Assembly: GCF_042682785.1 (NCBI RefSeq)
Contig: NZ_JBHUIB010000004.1
Span: 4,239 to 68,238, forward strand
DNA: 64,000 nucleotides
Direction: 5' to 3'
Origin: Thalassotalea_F euphylliae
GTDB taxonomy: Bacteria > Pseudomonadota > Gammaproteobacteria > Enterobacterales > Alteromonadaceae
Shown one piece after another: positions 41,869-49,862 of the stretch. Under the pieces are notes generated by a model. That model saw only the letters and a list, made by a program, of their open reading frames with translations. It was not told where the DNA came from and did no database searches. Both the position numbers and the translations under genes were made by a program. Every line of letters begins with the position of its first letter. The stretch's first letter is position 1.

Positions 41869-42426
41869 TTGGAAAGCCATCACGTGATACAGGCCAGCCA
41901 ACGATTCGTGACTGATGAAGAGCAGGCATTGATAGATAGCGCAAAAGCGGGTGATCAACACGCGTTTTATCAGCTATATGAGCGCTATCACAAAAAAGTG
42001 TATGCGTTGTGCTGGCGTATGTTAGCAAACAAAGACAGTGCAGAAGACGTGTGTCAGGAAGTGTTTGTCCAAGTATGGCAAAAACTAGAAAACTTTCACG
42101 GCAACAGTAAGTTTTCTACCTGGTTACACAGCGTCGCTACAAATATTGTACTGGGGCATATCCGAAAAAATAAAACGTGGCTGCAAAAGGTCTTTAGTAT
42201 CGAAGAGCAGCCAGTCGAAGAAGCGGGCCAAGAAATGCAGGAGATATCCGAACTGGATAAACATATTCTGCAACTGCCTGAAAGAGCGAGGTTGGTGTTT
42301 GTGTTATTTGCAGTTGAAGGTTATCGACATGAAGAAATTGCCACTATGTTGAATATGGCAGTTGGCTCAAGTAAGGCACAGTATCACCGGGCAAGAACAT
42401 TATTACGAGATAAGTTGGAGGCCTAA
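41869..42426 (+). CDS. ECF-type RNA polymerase sigma factor
   Basis: 185 residues with sigma region 2 (FYQLYERYHKKVYALCWRMLANKDSAEDVCQEVFVQVW; residues 32-68) and region 4 (LPERARLVFVLFAVEGYRHEEIATMLNMAVGSSKAQYHRARTLL as helix-turn-helix; 132-175). The best frame starts at a TTG at 41869 with GAGA upstream; a GTG five codons later is possible. It heads an operon with a probable anti-sigma factor and a DUF4097 protein, with gaps of 2 and 10 bases. Envelope-stress response is inferred. Confidence 0.9.
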   Translation: MESHHVIQASQRFVTDEEQALIDSAKAGDQHAFYQLYERYHKKVYALCWRMLANKDSAEDVCQEVFVQVWQKLENFHGNSKFSTWLHSVATNIVLGHIRKNKTWLQKVFSIEEQPVEEAGQEMQEISELDKHILQLPERARLVFVLFAVEGYRHEEIATMLNMAVGSSKAQYHRARTLLRDKLEA

Positions 42427-42428
42427 AG

Positions 42429-42920
42429 ATGAGTATTTCTGATAAACAGCTTCAACAGCATATTGACCAACTTGATAAAGAAATTTCCCCAGAGCGAGAG
42501 CTTTGGACAGGAATAGAGAAAGCGATAGCGCAGCCAAGTATTGAGCCTAAACAAGGTAAGCAGCCATGGGTCCCTGTTGCATGGGCAGCATCAATAGTTG
42601 CGGCAGTACTACTGACTTGGATAAATGTTCCGGGTGAATCACAGCCAAGCTTAGCACCAAGTCTCGTTGCGTCGTTAGATGCGAATTTTCAGCACGAAAA
42701 ACAATTGATGTTGGCAAGCTTTGGTACGCCAGATTTAGCTAAATTGCCAAAACCCATGCAGGAAGAATTAGAGAAGCTTGCCAGTGCTAGAGCGTCGATA
42801 GAAGCAGCGCTGGAAGAAGATGAAAACAACACAGATTTACTGAATTTACTACAGTGGACTCAACAACAAGAGTTGGAGCTACTAAAACGTTTGTTCACAC
42901 CGCAATGGCAAACGATCTAG
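42429..42920 (+). CDS. Probable membrane anti-sigma factor (163 aa)
   Basis: Bitopic protein: a cytoplasmic N-terminus of about 45 residues (KQLQQHIDQLDKEISPERELWTGIEKAI), one membrane helix near residues 50-66 (VAWAASIVAAVLLTWI) and a periplasmic helical tail. The initial KEISPERELWTGI segment resembles anti-sigma ends of related small ECF operons. It has no zinc-binding HxxxCxxC motif. The position two bases after the sigma gene argues for an anti-sigma role; sequence alone does not prove it. Confidence 0.65.
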   Translation: MSISDKQLQQHIDQLDKEISPERELWTGIEKAIAQPSIEPKQGKQPWVPVAWAASIVAAVLLTWINVPGESQPSLAPSLVASLDANFQHEKQLMLASFGTPDLAKLPKPMQEELEKLASARASIEAALEEDENNTDLLNLLQWTQQQELELLKRLFTPQWQTI

Positions 42921-42930
42921 GGGTTTAAAG

Positions 42931-43863
42931 ATGAGAATAGCGACGATTTTATCTATCACCAGTTTACTTTTGCCGACCAGTGTTTTTGCAGGGCAGCGAA
43001 TAGACGAATCAATCTCAGCTGAGGGAATTGCCTTGGTTAATATTGAAAACATTCGAGGTGAAATCACCATCATCGGTGCTGACACAGACACGATTACCGC
43101 GAAAGGTGAAATTGAAAAGAATGCTAAGCGTTTTGTTTTTGAGAAATCAGGCAACTTGTTACGAATTAAAGCTGATGTTCGAAACAGTAACAATGGCAGA
43201 GGAAGCGAGTACACAGTTAGGTTGCCTAATGACGTAAGAGTAAACTTTGACGGCGTATCTAGCGACGTTAAAGTAGAAAACATAACCGGTAGCACAGAAG
43301 TCTCAACGGTTAGTGGTGATATAGAAGCCGAAAATTTAACGGATAATGTTGAACTAAGTACCGTCTCGGGCGAGATCGACAGTAAGAATTTATCGGGCAA
43401 AGTACGTTTATATACGGTGAGCGGAAGCATTGATGATGAAGGTTCGTCAGGCCGCATTCATATGAAAGCAGTCAGTGGTGATGTTCGTACAGAGTCTAGC
43501 GCTACTGAGGTGACATTGGGTGTTGTATCAGGTGATATTCGCTTCAGATTGGGTGAAGTTGAGGAGCTGCATATTACCACTGTTAGTGGCGATGCAGATG
43601 GCTCCTTATCACTCACCGATAATGCATCAGTAAAAATGTCAGGTGTTAGTGGTGATGTAAGCTTGAATTTTACTTCTGAAGTGAACGCAAGTTTTAATTT
43701 GAGTGCGACGGCAGGCGGCGATCTAAAAAACAGGATTACGTCAGACAAAGCACGTCGTGCTAAATATGGGCCGAGCTCAAAGCTTCAGTTCACGGCAGGT
43801 AACGGTAGTGCCTCGGTGAAGGGCAGCACAGTGAGCGGTGAAATTAGTGTCTCAAATCGTTAA
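42931..43863 (+). CDS. DUF4097 beta-helix exported protein
   Basis: 310 residues with signal peptide 1-20 (VFAG). The mature part consists of imperfect repeats of about 19-20 residues, each with VSG(D/E/S)(I/V) (for example STVSGDIEAENLTDNVEL, YTVSGSIDDEG), which predict a right-handed beta-helix. DUF4097 proteins are putative adhesin-like or envelope polymers of unknown function. Last gene of the ECF operon, thus a probable target of the sigma factor, and ends in a terminator before dnaB. Confidence 0.85.
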   Translation: MRIATILSITSLLLPTSVFAGQRIDESISAEGIALVNIENIRGEITIIGADTDTITAKGEIEKNAKRFVFEKSGNLLRIKADVRNSNNGRGSEYTVRLPNDVRVNFDGVSSDVKVENITGSTEVSTVSGDIEAENLTDNVELSTVSGEIDSKNLSGKVRLYTVSGSIDDEGSSGRIHMKAVSGDVRTESSATEVTLGVVSGDIRFRLGEVEELHITTVSGDADGSLSLTDNASVKMSGVSGDVSLNFTSEVNASFNLSATAGGDLKNRITSDKARRAKYGPSSKLQFTAGNGSASVKGSTVSGEISVSNR

Positions 43864-43875
43864 ACACATTCCTCT

Positions 43876-43900
43876 GCTATGCTATTTTTGATAGCATAGC
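43876..43900. repeat. Perfect 10-bp stem-loop
   Basis: GCTATGCTAT / ATAGCATAGC with loop TTTTG, 13 bases after the DUF4097 stop. It has no T tract and precedes the real terminator. Confidence 0.5.
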
Positions 43901-43920
43901 CCATTATCGCAAATCTAATG

Positions 43921-43946
43921 AAAGTAGCGCTAGTCGCTACTTTTTC
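43921..43946 (+). terminator. Terminator of ECF operon
   Basis: AAAGTAGCG / CGCTACTTT with a 5-base loop and TTTTT. It ends 21 bases before dnaB. Confidence 0.8.
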
Positions 43947-43966
43947 GTGTAAGCAAGGTAGTAAGC

Positions 43967-45385
43967 ATGGCCGAGGTCAAGGCAAAAAATTTCTCGAATA
44001 AGCAGAAAGAAAAACGAGATCAACAACTTGATGATTTAAAAGTACCTCCACATTCGCTTGAAGCAGAGCAATCGGTACTCGGTGGCTTATTGCTAGACAA
44101 TGAAACGTTCGATCGTGTGAGTGAACGTGTTGTTGCACAAGACTTTTACAGCCGTGCCCACCGCCTTATCTACGAAACGATCAGTGCATTGATTGAGCTA
44201 GGTGAACCCGTTGATTTGATCACGCTATCGGAAGGCTTAGAAAATGAGCAAAAGTTAGATGACGTGGGTGGTTTTGTTTATCTCGCTGAGATGATGAAGA
44301 ATACACCTAGTGCGGCAAATATCACGGCTTATGCTGACATTGTACGTGAACGTGCGGTGACGCGTGAAATGATCAGTGTAGCCAATGAAATTGCAGAAGC
44401 GGGCTACGATACGCAAGGGCGTACTAGTGCCGACTTACTCGATTTTGCCGAAACAAAAGTTTTCCAAATTGCAGAAGCGCGCGCCAATAAATCAGAAGGC
44501 CCAGAAAATATTCATACGGTATTGGAAAAGACCGTAGATCGTATCGAGAAGCTTTATCAACAACCTCATGACGGCGTAACCGGAGTGTCAACCGGGTTCT
44601 CAGATCTTGATAAAATGACGGCAGGCCTACAGCCATCAGACCTTATTATTGTTGCCGCACGTCCTTCAATGGGTAAAACGACGTTCGCGATGAACTTATG
44701 TGAGGCGGCAGCGATGGAACAAGACAAACCTTGTCTTATTTTCTCGCTAGAGATGCCTTCAGAACAGATTATGATGAGGATGTTAGCGTCGTTGGGCCGC
44801 ATTGACCAAACCAAAATTCGTACCGGTCAATTGGATGATGAGGATTGGGCACGCTTATCATCAACGATGGGACTGTTGATTGAAAAAGGAAAAATGTACA
44901 TTGACGATGCTGCAGGTTTGACACCGACAGAAGTGCGCTCCCGTGCACGACGTATCGCTCGTGACCATGGCGGGTTAAGTATGATCATGGTGGATTACTT
45001 ACAGCTAATGCGTGCGCCTCAATTTTCTGACAACCGTACCTTAGAAATTGCCGAAATTTCTCGCTCATTAAAAGCGTTAGCAAAAGAGCTGCAAATTCCT
45101 GTTATTGCGCTTTCACAGCTAAACCGTAGCTTGGAGCAACGTGCTGATAAACGACCTGTTAACTCGGATCTTCGTGAATCAGGCTCTATCGAGCAGGATG
45201 CCGATTTGATCATGTTTATTTATCGTGATGAGGTTTATCACGATGATTCTGAATTTAAAGGCATGGCGGAAATCATTATAGGTAAGCAGCGTAATGGTCC
45301 GATCGGACGTGTACCGTTAACCTTTAATGGTCAATGGTCTCGTTTTGATAACTACGCGGGCCCACACGTACTAGAAGAAGATTAA
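43967..45385 (+). CDS. dnaB: Replicative DNA helicase DnaB
   Basis: 472-residue hexameric helicase. The N-terminal domain (PPHSLEAEQSVLGGLLLDN, residues 27-45) is followed by a RecA-like domain. That domain carries Walker A ARPSMGKTTFAMN near residue 230, Walker B MIMVDYLQLM, and the arginine finger and DnaB signature near SQLNRSLEQRADKRP. No intein is present, which is worth noting because dnaB often holds one. It lies 5 bases before alr, the order dnaB-alr being typical in gammaproteobacteria. Confidence 0.98.
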   Translation: MAEVKAKNFSNKQKEKRDQQLDDLKVPPHSLEAEQSVLGGLLLDNETFDRVSERVVAQDFYSRAHRLIYETISALIELGEPVDLITLSEGLENEQKLDDVGGFVYLAEMMKNTPSAANITAYADIVRERAVTREMISVANEIAEAGYDTQGRTSADLLDFAETKVFQIAEARANKSEGPENIHTVLEKTVDRIEKLYQQPHDGVTGVSTGFSDLDKMTAGLQPSDLIIVAARPSMGKTTFAMNLCEAAAMEQDKPCLIFSLEMPSEQIMMRMLASLGRIDQTKIRTGQLDDEDWARLSSTMGLLIEKGKMYIDDAAGLTPTEVRSRARRIARDHGGLSMIMVDYLQLMRAPQFSDNRTLEIAEISRSLKALAKELQIPVIALSQLNRSLEQRADKRPVNSDLRESGSIEQDADLIMFIYRDEVYHDDSEFKGMAEIIIGKQRNGPIGRVPLTFNGQWSRFDNYAGPHVLEED

Positions 45386-45389
45386 GTTT

Positions 45390-46475
45390 ATGTCTTTGCG
45401 CACGGCAACGGCAACCATTGACCTTGCTGCACTTATTGATAACGTTCATCACATTAAAGGCTTAGCCCAACAAAGTAAGGTCATGGCTGTATTAAAAGCT
45501 AATGCTTATGGACATGGCCTAGAGCGCATAGCTAAGGCGCTCAAAAATGCACCTGTAGATGCCTTTGGTGTTGCTCGTTTGGATGAAGCGCAAGCGTTAC
45601 GCGCGTGTGGAGTGGTAAAGCCAATCGTATTAATGGAAGGCTTTTTCAGTGAAGAAGAGTTACCTGTGTTGGATGTGAATAACTTACAAACGGTTATACA
45701 CAATGAACAGCAGCTTCAATCGCTACTAAATAGTCAGTTAGATAAGCCGATTAAAGTATGGCTTAAAGTAGATACTGGCATGCATCGCTTGGGTGTTGAA
45801 CCCCATCAGTTTTCTTCATTCTATAATGCGCTAAAGGCTTCTCCCAATGTACAGAGCGACATTGTAATCATGAGTCATTTAAGCTGCGCAGATGATACCC
45901 GTAACGGAAAAACTGAGCAGCAAATTGCTTTGTTCACTGAACTTACTGACGAGCTCTCTGAAGAAATGTCGATGGCAAATTCTGCAGGTATTCACAGTTG
46001 GCCCAATAGCCACTTACACTGGATACGCCCAGGTCTTATTCTTTATGGCGTTAATCCCATGTTATCTCCCAAGACAGACGCGCACTTAAAACCTGTTATG
46101 ACCCTACAATCAAGCTTAATTGCTAAACGTGTGGTGAAAAAAGGCGAGTCCGTTGGGTATGGTGCTGCGTGGACTGCAGAGCAAGATACAACCATTGGTG
46201 TTATTGCTATTGGTTATGGAGATGGTTACCCACGTCATGCTCAAAATGGCACTCCGGTGCTCATTAATGGCCGAAGAGTGAAATTGGCTGGTCGAGTGTC
46301 TATGGACATGATTACGGTTGATTTAGGTCAACATAGTCGAGACGAAATTGGCGATATCGCTACCCTTTGGGGGGAAAACTTACCGATTGAAGAAATCGCA
46401 GAGTGGGCGACGACCATTCCCTACGAGTTACTTTGCAATATTACTCGACGTGTCAATATGACCATTTCTGCCTAA
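45390..46475 (+). CDS. alr: Alanine racemase
   Basis: PLP enzyme making D-alanine for peptidoglycan. The 361-residue protein carries the pyridoxal lysine Lys36 in VLKANAYGHG, and the second catalytic base, Tyr, in SVGYGAAW near residue 257. The typical HLHWIRPGLILYG and VSMDMITVDLG segments are present. Operon with dnaB, 4-base gap. Confidence 0.97.
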   Translation: MSLRTATATIDLAALIDNVHHIKGLAQQSKVMAVLKANAYGHGLERIAKALKNAPVDAFGVARLDEAQALRACGVVKPIVLMEGFFSEEELPVLDVNNLQTVIHNEQQLQSLLNSQLDKPIKVWLKVDTGMHRLGVEPHQFSSFYNALKASPNVQSDIVIMSHLSCADDTRNGKTEQQIALFTELTDELSEEMSMANSAGIHSWPNSHLHWIRPGLILYGVNPMLSPKTDAHLKPVMTLQSSLIAKRVVKKGESVGYGAAWTAEQDTTIGVIAIGYGDGYPRHAQNGTPVLINGRRVKLAGRVSMDMITVDLGQHSRDEIGDIATLWGENLPIEEIAEWATTIPYELLCNITRRVNMTISA

Positions 46476-46514
46476 TACTTTTCAAGTGCGGTAAACGTCT
46501 TTAACAGACAAAAA

Positions 46515-46934
46515 TTACTCGCCTTGAATAGTGGCTACAAGTGTTCGGCTACCTGCATGATCGCGATGTTCGCCTAGGTAAATGCCTTGCCAGGTGCCCA
46601 AGTTCAACCGCCCATTAGTGATGGGCACTGATATACTTGAACCTAGTGTGCTCGCCTTAATATGGGCTGGCATATCGTCTGGCCCCTCATACGTGTGCTG
46701 ATAATAGGCGGCATTCTCTGGTACAAACTGATTAAAATGCGCTTCCATATCTGCACGTACAGTGGGGTCTGCATTCTCATTGATAGTTAACGATGCTGAC
46801 GAATGCTTGATGAACAGGTGTAATAGTCCACATCGGATATCGCCTATCGCTAACTCGCTCTCCACATTGTCGGTTACAAGGTGAAAGCCACGTTTTTTGG
46901 CTGGAAGTCTAAATTCTGTTTGTCGCCACATCAT
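46515..46934 (-). CDS. yjbQ: YjbQ family protein
   Basis: UPF0047/YjbQ family of about 139 residues. The start [24 protein letters not shown] is chosen by alignment with E. coli [22 protein letters not shown] and by GAGG upstream; an ATG 27 bases earlier is less likely. It keeps the His and Glu residues of the family ([21 protein letters not shown]) and [13 protein letters not shown]. YjbQ has been described with thiamine phosphate synthase activity as a side activity; its physiological role is uncertain. Convergent with alr. Confidence 0.9.
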   Translation of the reverse strand: [139 protein letters not shown]

Positions 46935-47000
46935 GCAAAGCCTCATGTCATCAGAGTGCAAAGCCTATCTGATTCGGCTAGAGATTCAAGTGTTGATATT

Positions 47001-47044
47001 AAGACTAGCTACTCCTTTTAAGCAGATTGCTCATGTAGCTAGTC
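47001..47044. repeat. 11-bp inverted repeat around 22 bases
   Basis: AGACTAGCTAC and GTAGCTAGTCT form a perfect stem; inside, AGCA-GAT-TGCT makes a second small stem. It lies in the 3' end of the VOC transcript and may be a weak terminator or an intergenic repeat unit. Confidence 0.5.
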
Positions 47045-47071
47045 TAAGTATGTAAAGGGGATGAGTAAGCT

Positions 47072-47497
47072 TTAAAGGTCGTCTCCAGCGTTTCGCTCAG
47101 ACGGAACATCAGATAAATATTCGACGAACTCGACTTCAAAACCGGCTGGGTCTAAATAATAAGCATTTTTTCGGTAAAGATGCTTTGCTCCTGGTTTAGC
47201 TACTTCATAACCTGCATCAGATAACCGTTTTATCATGGCATCTAAGTTACTGGTTTCAAAGCCTATGTGGGCCAGTCCTATCTGATGCCCGGTTAAGTCT
47301 CTATTACTATCTTCACCGTCATCACTAAATGACAAATACATGGTGTCATCACCAAAGTGAAGCCAGCGTCGAGGCTTTCCGTACCATTCGCTTTCACCTT
47401 GCATGCGAATTTGCCAATGTGGAAAAGCGGCATGATAAAAATTAAGGCTAGATTCAATATCGTTAACGACAAGGTTTAGGTGTTCTAGACGCATCAT
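47072..47497 (-). CDS. VOC family protein (glyoxalase/bleomycin resistance fold)
   Basis: 141 residues in two beta-alpha-beta-beta-beta modules: MRLEHLNLVVNDIESSLNFY (1-21) and GLAHIGFETSNLDAMIKRL near 74-92. Metal ligands of VOC enzymes (His5, a Glu or His in each module, Glu in VEFVEY near the end) can be placed. The reaction is not known. It is preceded by AGGAGAGT, sits 6 bases after a 34-codon ORF, and the pair is driven by a SoxR-type promoter, so it probably acts against redox-cycling compounds or their products. Confidence 0.85.
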   Translation of the reverse strand: MMRLEHLNLVVNDIESSLNFYHAAFPHWQIRMQGESEWYGKPRRWLHFGDDTMYLSFSDDGEDSNRDLTGHQIGLAHIGFETSNLDAMIKRLSDAGYEVAKPGAKHLYRKNAYYLDPAGFEVEFVEYLSDVPSERNAGDDL

Positions 47498-47503
47498 ACT
47501 CTC

Positions 47504-47608
47504 CTATTTATTTTGCATCGTGCCGGCAAATAGCTTTAAAAGTGTTGAAATAAATAATTGGTGGTGTTGGCGGTTCTTAAGGCCAATAAAGTGAAAAAGA
47601 TTGGTCAT
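47504..47608 (-). CDS. Small ORF, 34 aa, in SoxR-controlled operon
   Basis: Reads MTNLFHFIGLKNRQHH, then QLFISTLLKLFAG and ends TMQNK. AAGGAGAAT provides a strong Shine-Dalgarno 6-7 bases before the ATG. It lies between a SoxR-type promoter and the VOC gene, with 6 bases to the next start, so it could be a leader peptide or a small amphipathic membrane-associated protein (LFISTLLKLFAG). Its size is below usual gene-calling limits. Function unknown. Confidence 0.6.
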   Translation of the reverse strand: MTNLFHFIGLKNRQHHQLFISTLLKLFAGTMQNK

Positions 47609-47637
47609 AACATTCTCCTTTTGCTTATTTGTTGACT

Positions 47638-47668
47638 ATCCTAAAACCTCAAGCTAACTTGAGGTAAA
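47638..47668 (-). promoter_or_regulatory. SoxR-dependent promoter with SoxR box
   Basis: On the minus strand, -35 TTTACC (47663-47668) and -10 TAGGAT (47638-47643) are separated by 19 bp, the long spacer of MerR-type promoters. The spacer region contains CCTCAAGCTAACTTGAGG (47647-47664), an 18-bp dyad that differs at one base from the enteric soxS box. It drives the 34-aa ORF and VOC gene; divergent soxR begins 30 bases away. Confidence 0.88.
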
Positions 47669-47693
47669 GTTCTTTTTGTAGATTTTTTAAAAA

Positions 47694-48164
47694 ATGTTGG
47701 AAGAAGCAAAGTTAAGTGTGGGGCAGGTTGCTAAGCGCTGTGGAATAAAAGTGTCGACGTTGCACTATTACGAGCAAATAGGTTTGCTACGTAGCTGGCG
47801 TAATGCTGGCAACCAACGTCGTTACAAACATGAAGTATTACGACGTGTATCAGTCATTAAAGCGGCACAAAAAATGGGTATAGATTTGGAAAGTATCAAG
47901 AAGGCGTTTGCTTCGCTGCCTGATAATCGTACTCCGACCAAAAAAGACTGGCAGTTACTTTCAAAACGCTGGCAGCAGCAATTAAACGAGCGAATTCAAT
48001 ATTTGATTACTCTTCGAGAGTCGCTGGATGGCTGTATTGGCTGTGGCTGTTTATCGCTGAAAAGCTGTCCTATATACAATCCTGAAGATATTATGGGTCA
48101 GCAAGGTGATGGGCCAATATTGCTTGAGCGTAATGTGGAAGAAAGAATAAATGAGAGCAATTAG
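47694..48164 (+). CDS. soxR: Redox-sensing activator SoxR
   Basis: MerR-family regulator of 156 residues. The N-terminal winged helix starts LSVGQVAKRCGIKVSTLHYYEQIGLL (7-32). A dimerisation helix leads to the [2Fe-2S] ligands Cys114, Cys117, Cys119 and Cys125 in CIGCGCLSLKSC. The cluster is oxidised by redox-cycling compounds and then activates the divergent promoter with the SoxR box. No soxS gene is adjacent, as in most non-enteric bacteria where SoxR acts directly on efflux and detoxification genes. Confidence 0.96.
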   Translation: MLEEAKLSVGQVAKRCGIKVSTLHYYEQIGLLRSWRNAGNQRRYKHEVLRRVSVIKAAQKMGIDLESIKKAFASLPDNRTPTKKDWQLLSKRWQQQLNERIQYLITLRESLDGCIGCGCLSLKSCPIYNPEDIMGQQGDGPILLERNVEERINESN

Positions 48165-48190
48165 CGGATATGCCCGCAGGTAAATGACAG

Positions 48191-48226
48191 AAAGTAAAAA
48201 GCCCCTCTTGAGGGGCTTTTTACTTT
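48191..48226. terminator. Bidirectional terminator between soxR and cheX-like gene
   Basis: A 36-bp perfect dyad with AAAAAGCCCCTC and GAGGGGCTTTTT at its core around TT. The A/T flanks let it work both ways for the convergent genes. Confidence 0.92.
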
Positions 48227-48241
48227 GATAAATCTGTTTGT

Positions 48242-48703
48242 TTAGTCGAAGCTAAATTCAATATATGCTTTGCCGTGTTCAGAACTAAGAGGAATAATAA
48301 CAACAGGACCTTCTGCTTTGTGGTTTATTGTGTGGTTGGCACCCGATACAACCATCGGCGTTGCCATGTCAAACTCAAAGCCCTTTTCGCTTAACATTCT
48401 TTTTGCACCACCAGTAACCATATTAGTAATTTCGCCTACTAAGTCGGTGATTTCTTCGTTTACTTCATCAGGACCTTCACCGACCATATTCTTCATTGTC
48501 GCGATGGCTAGAGTGCCCTCAAAAGTGATTGAGAGTGAGCCTTTTGCTTGGTCACTTACCATACCTATCAAACCAGAAACGTCACCCTTGGCGACCTCTC
48601 CCTGCTTCAACTTCGGCTTCTCCGGTGTCAATTCCATCATCGCCATGGTCGACATAACATTCAACATCGAAGATAAGAAAGGGTTAATAAACTCTACATT
48701 CAT
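48242..48703 (-). CDS. CheX-like chemotaxis phosphatase domain protein
   Basis: 153 residues with the CheX/CheC-like fold. EEITDLVGEITNMVTGGAKRML (residues 79-100) carries the Glu and Asn of the E-x3-N phosphatase helix. The N-terminal part MNVEFINPFLSSMLNVMSTM is typical of CheX proteins. Such proteins remove phosphate from CheY-like receivers. It is a single gene away from any che cluster, so the partner receiver is unknown. Not linked to the chemoreceptor at 34 kb by position. Confidence 0.85.
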   Translation of the reverse strand: MNVEFINPFLSSMLNVMSTMAMMELTPEKPKLKQGEVAKGDVSGLIGMVSDQAKGSLSITFEGTLAIATMKNMVGEGPDEVNEEITDLVGEITNMVTGGAKRMLSEKGFEFDMATPMVVSGANHTINHKAEGPVVIIPLSSEHGKAYIEFSFD

Positions 48704-48990
48704 GAACTGTACCGGGCCTTGTTTTACGACAGTGCGAAATAATGGCTACTAATTTAGCATAATTTTTTGATTTCGCACTAGTTATTGTTATCAATTGTGC
48801 CACACCTTGTGACCATATCTTCCGTTATGCAACTACACCATTAACTGCTTAATAACGTATCGGCAAGAGCTAACTTAACTTAAGTATCGACGAGTAAACG
48901 TGTTTTTACCACTATTCTGTAGAAAAAGTTTTGTCTATGACTTGTTGAATTATGTGAACTTTACGCCCACTTGGTAAAATTCATTCAGTC

Positions 48991-49425
48991 TTACTGGCAC
49001 TTTTGGCAGCGTCCGTGTGCTTCTACGATTTGATGGCTTATTGAAAAGCCACTTGCATCGGCCATTGCACGAATAGCAAGGTCTAAGTTGTTCGACTGAA
49101 TTTCTTCTACATGGCCACATTCATCACAAATCAACAGCTGTACTGGATGATTACACTCGCTGATATGGTGACACATAACGAATGCGTTGATTGATTCAAT
49201 TTTGTGAACAAACCCTTGTTTACTTAAAAAGTCTAATGCGCGATAGATCGTGGCGGGTTTAGCTGCACTGTCTAGCTTTTGCAGTTCAGCAAGTAAATCG
49301 TAAGCGCCAACCGCACCGTCGTGATTCGCCAGTAATCCCAGTACTTGTTCGCGCGTTCTTGTTAATCGTGCACCGCGCTTTTGGCAAACTTGATGCGCTT
49401 GTTCCAATAAAGAAGAAGTGTCCAT
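48991..49425 (-). CDS. zur: Zinc uptake regulator Zur (Fur family)
   Basis: 144 residues. The winged helix (RLTRTREQVLGLLANHDGAVGAYDLL; KPATIYRALDFLSKQGFVHKIES) is followed by metal-binding residues: His in MCHHISECNHP and the structural zinc cysteines CDEC (near 120) and CQKC at the C-terminus. The spacing and the short N-terminus favour Zur over Fur. With zinc it represses uptake genes and zinc-free ribosomal protein paralogues. No Zur box is recognised nearby. Confidence 0.88.
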   Translation of the reverse strand: MDTSSLLEQAHQVCQKRGARLTRTREQVLGLLANHDGAVGAYDLLAELQKLDSAAKPATIYRALDFLSKQGFVHKIESINAFVMCHHISECNHPVQLLICDECGHVEEIQSNNLDLAIRAMADASGFSISHQIVEAHGRCQKCQ

Positions 49426-49582
49426 AGACTCAATATTTATAGGGTTTTTATCAGTTTAACATAGCATGGTTAGAGACCATAGCGGGTTTAATGCTTGATG
49501 CCAAGCCTAACCTGCGTAGGACGTTCAATGAGCCAACTTTGGTCAAGCTTCGTATTGGAGTTTAATGCTAACGGAGGTAAGT

Positions 49583-49831
49583 ATGGATCTTTATATCAAA
49601 TCATTTGAAGGTAACATTTACTTTGCTGAACAAAAGCAAGGCTCAACAAAGCGTATTGTTAGAGATAGCCAAAACCAGCCAATGCGTTTTGACAGTATTA
49701 GCAACGTTAAAGAGCACTTTAAAGACCAGTCGTTTGAGAACGTTTGGCTAGAGCATGACAGTGCCTACGATGAAATGTGTGGTTTAGGTGGCAAGTGCGG
49801 CCCTATGGTAATGCCGCTGAACTGGAAATAA
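49583..49831 (+). CDS. DUF6482-like small protein (82 aa)
   Basis: 82 residues starting MDLYIKSFEGNIYFAEQKQG; ACGGAGGTAAGT is an excellent ribosome binding site for the ATG at 49583. The sequence has a DLYIKSFEGNIYFA opening and a YDEMCGLGG(K)CGPMVMPL ending, which fits the DUF6482 family as I recall it, common in Alteromonadales and Vibrionales. The two cysteines of CGLGGKCG might bind metal. Function unknown. Convergent with the lipoprotein gene. Confidence 0.75.
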   Translation: MDLYIKSFEGNIYFAEQKQGSTKRIVRDSQNQPMRFDSISNVKEHFKDQSFENVWLEHDSAYDEMCGLGGKCGPMVMPLNWK

Positions 49832-49860
49832 AAAGGCCCCGAAAGGGGCACATTAATTTT
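49832..49860. terminator. Terminator between DUF6482-like and lipoprotein genes
   Basis: GCCCC-GAAA-GGGGC hairpin; on the minus strand it is followed by CTTTTTATT, so it mainly serves the lipoprotein gene. Confidence 0.8.
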
Positions 49861-49862
49861 AA

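Noticed and set aside
43967..45385. Intein in dnaB
   Set aside because: dnaB is a known intein site, but the Walker A and other motifs are uninterrupted at normal length (472 residues).
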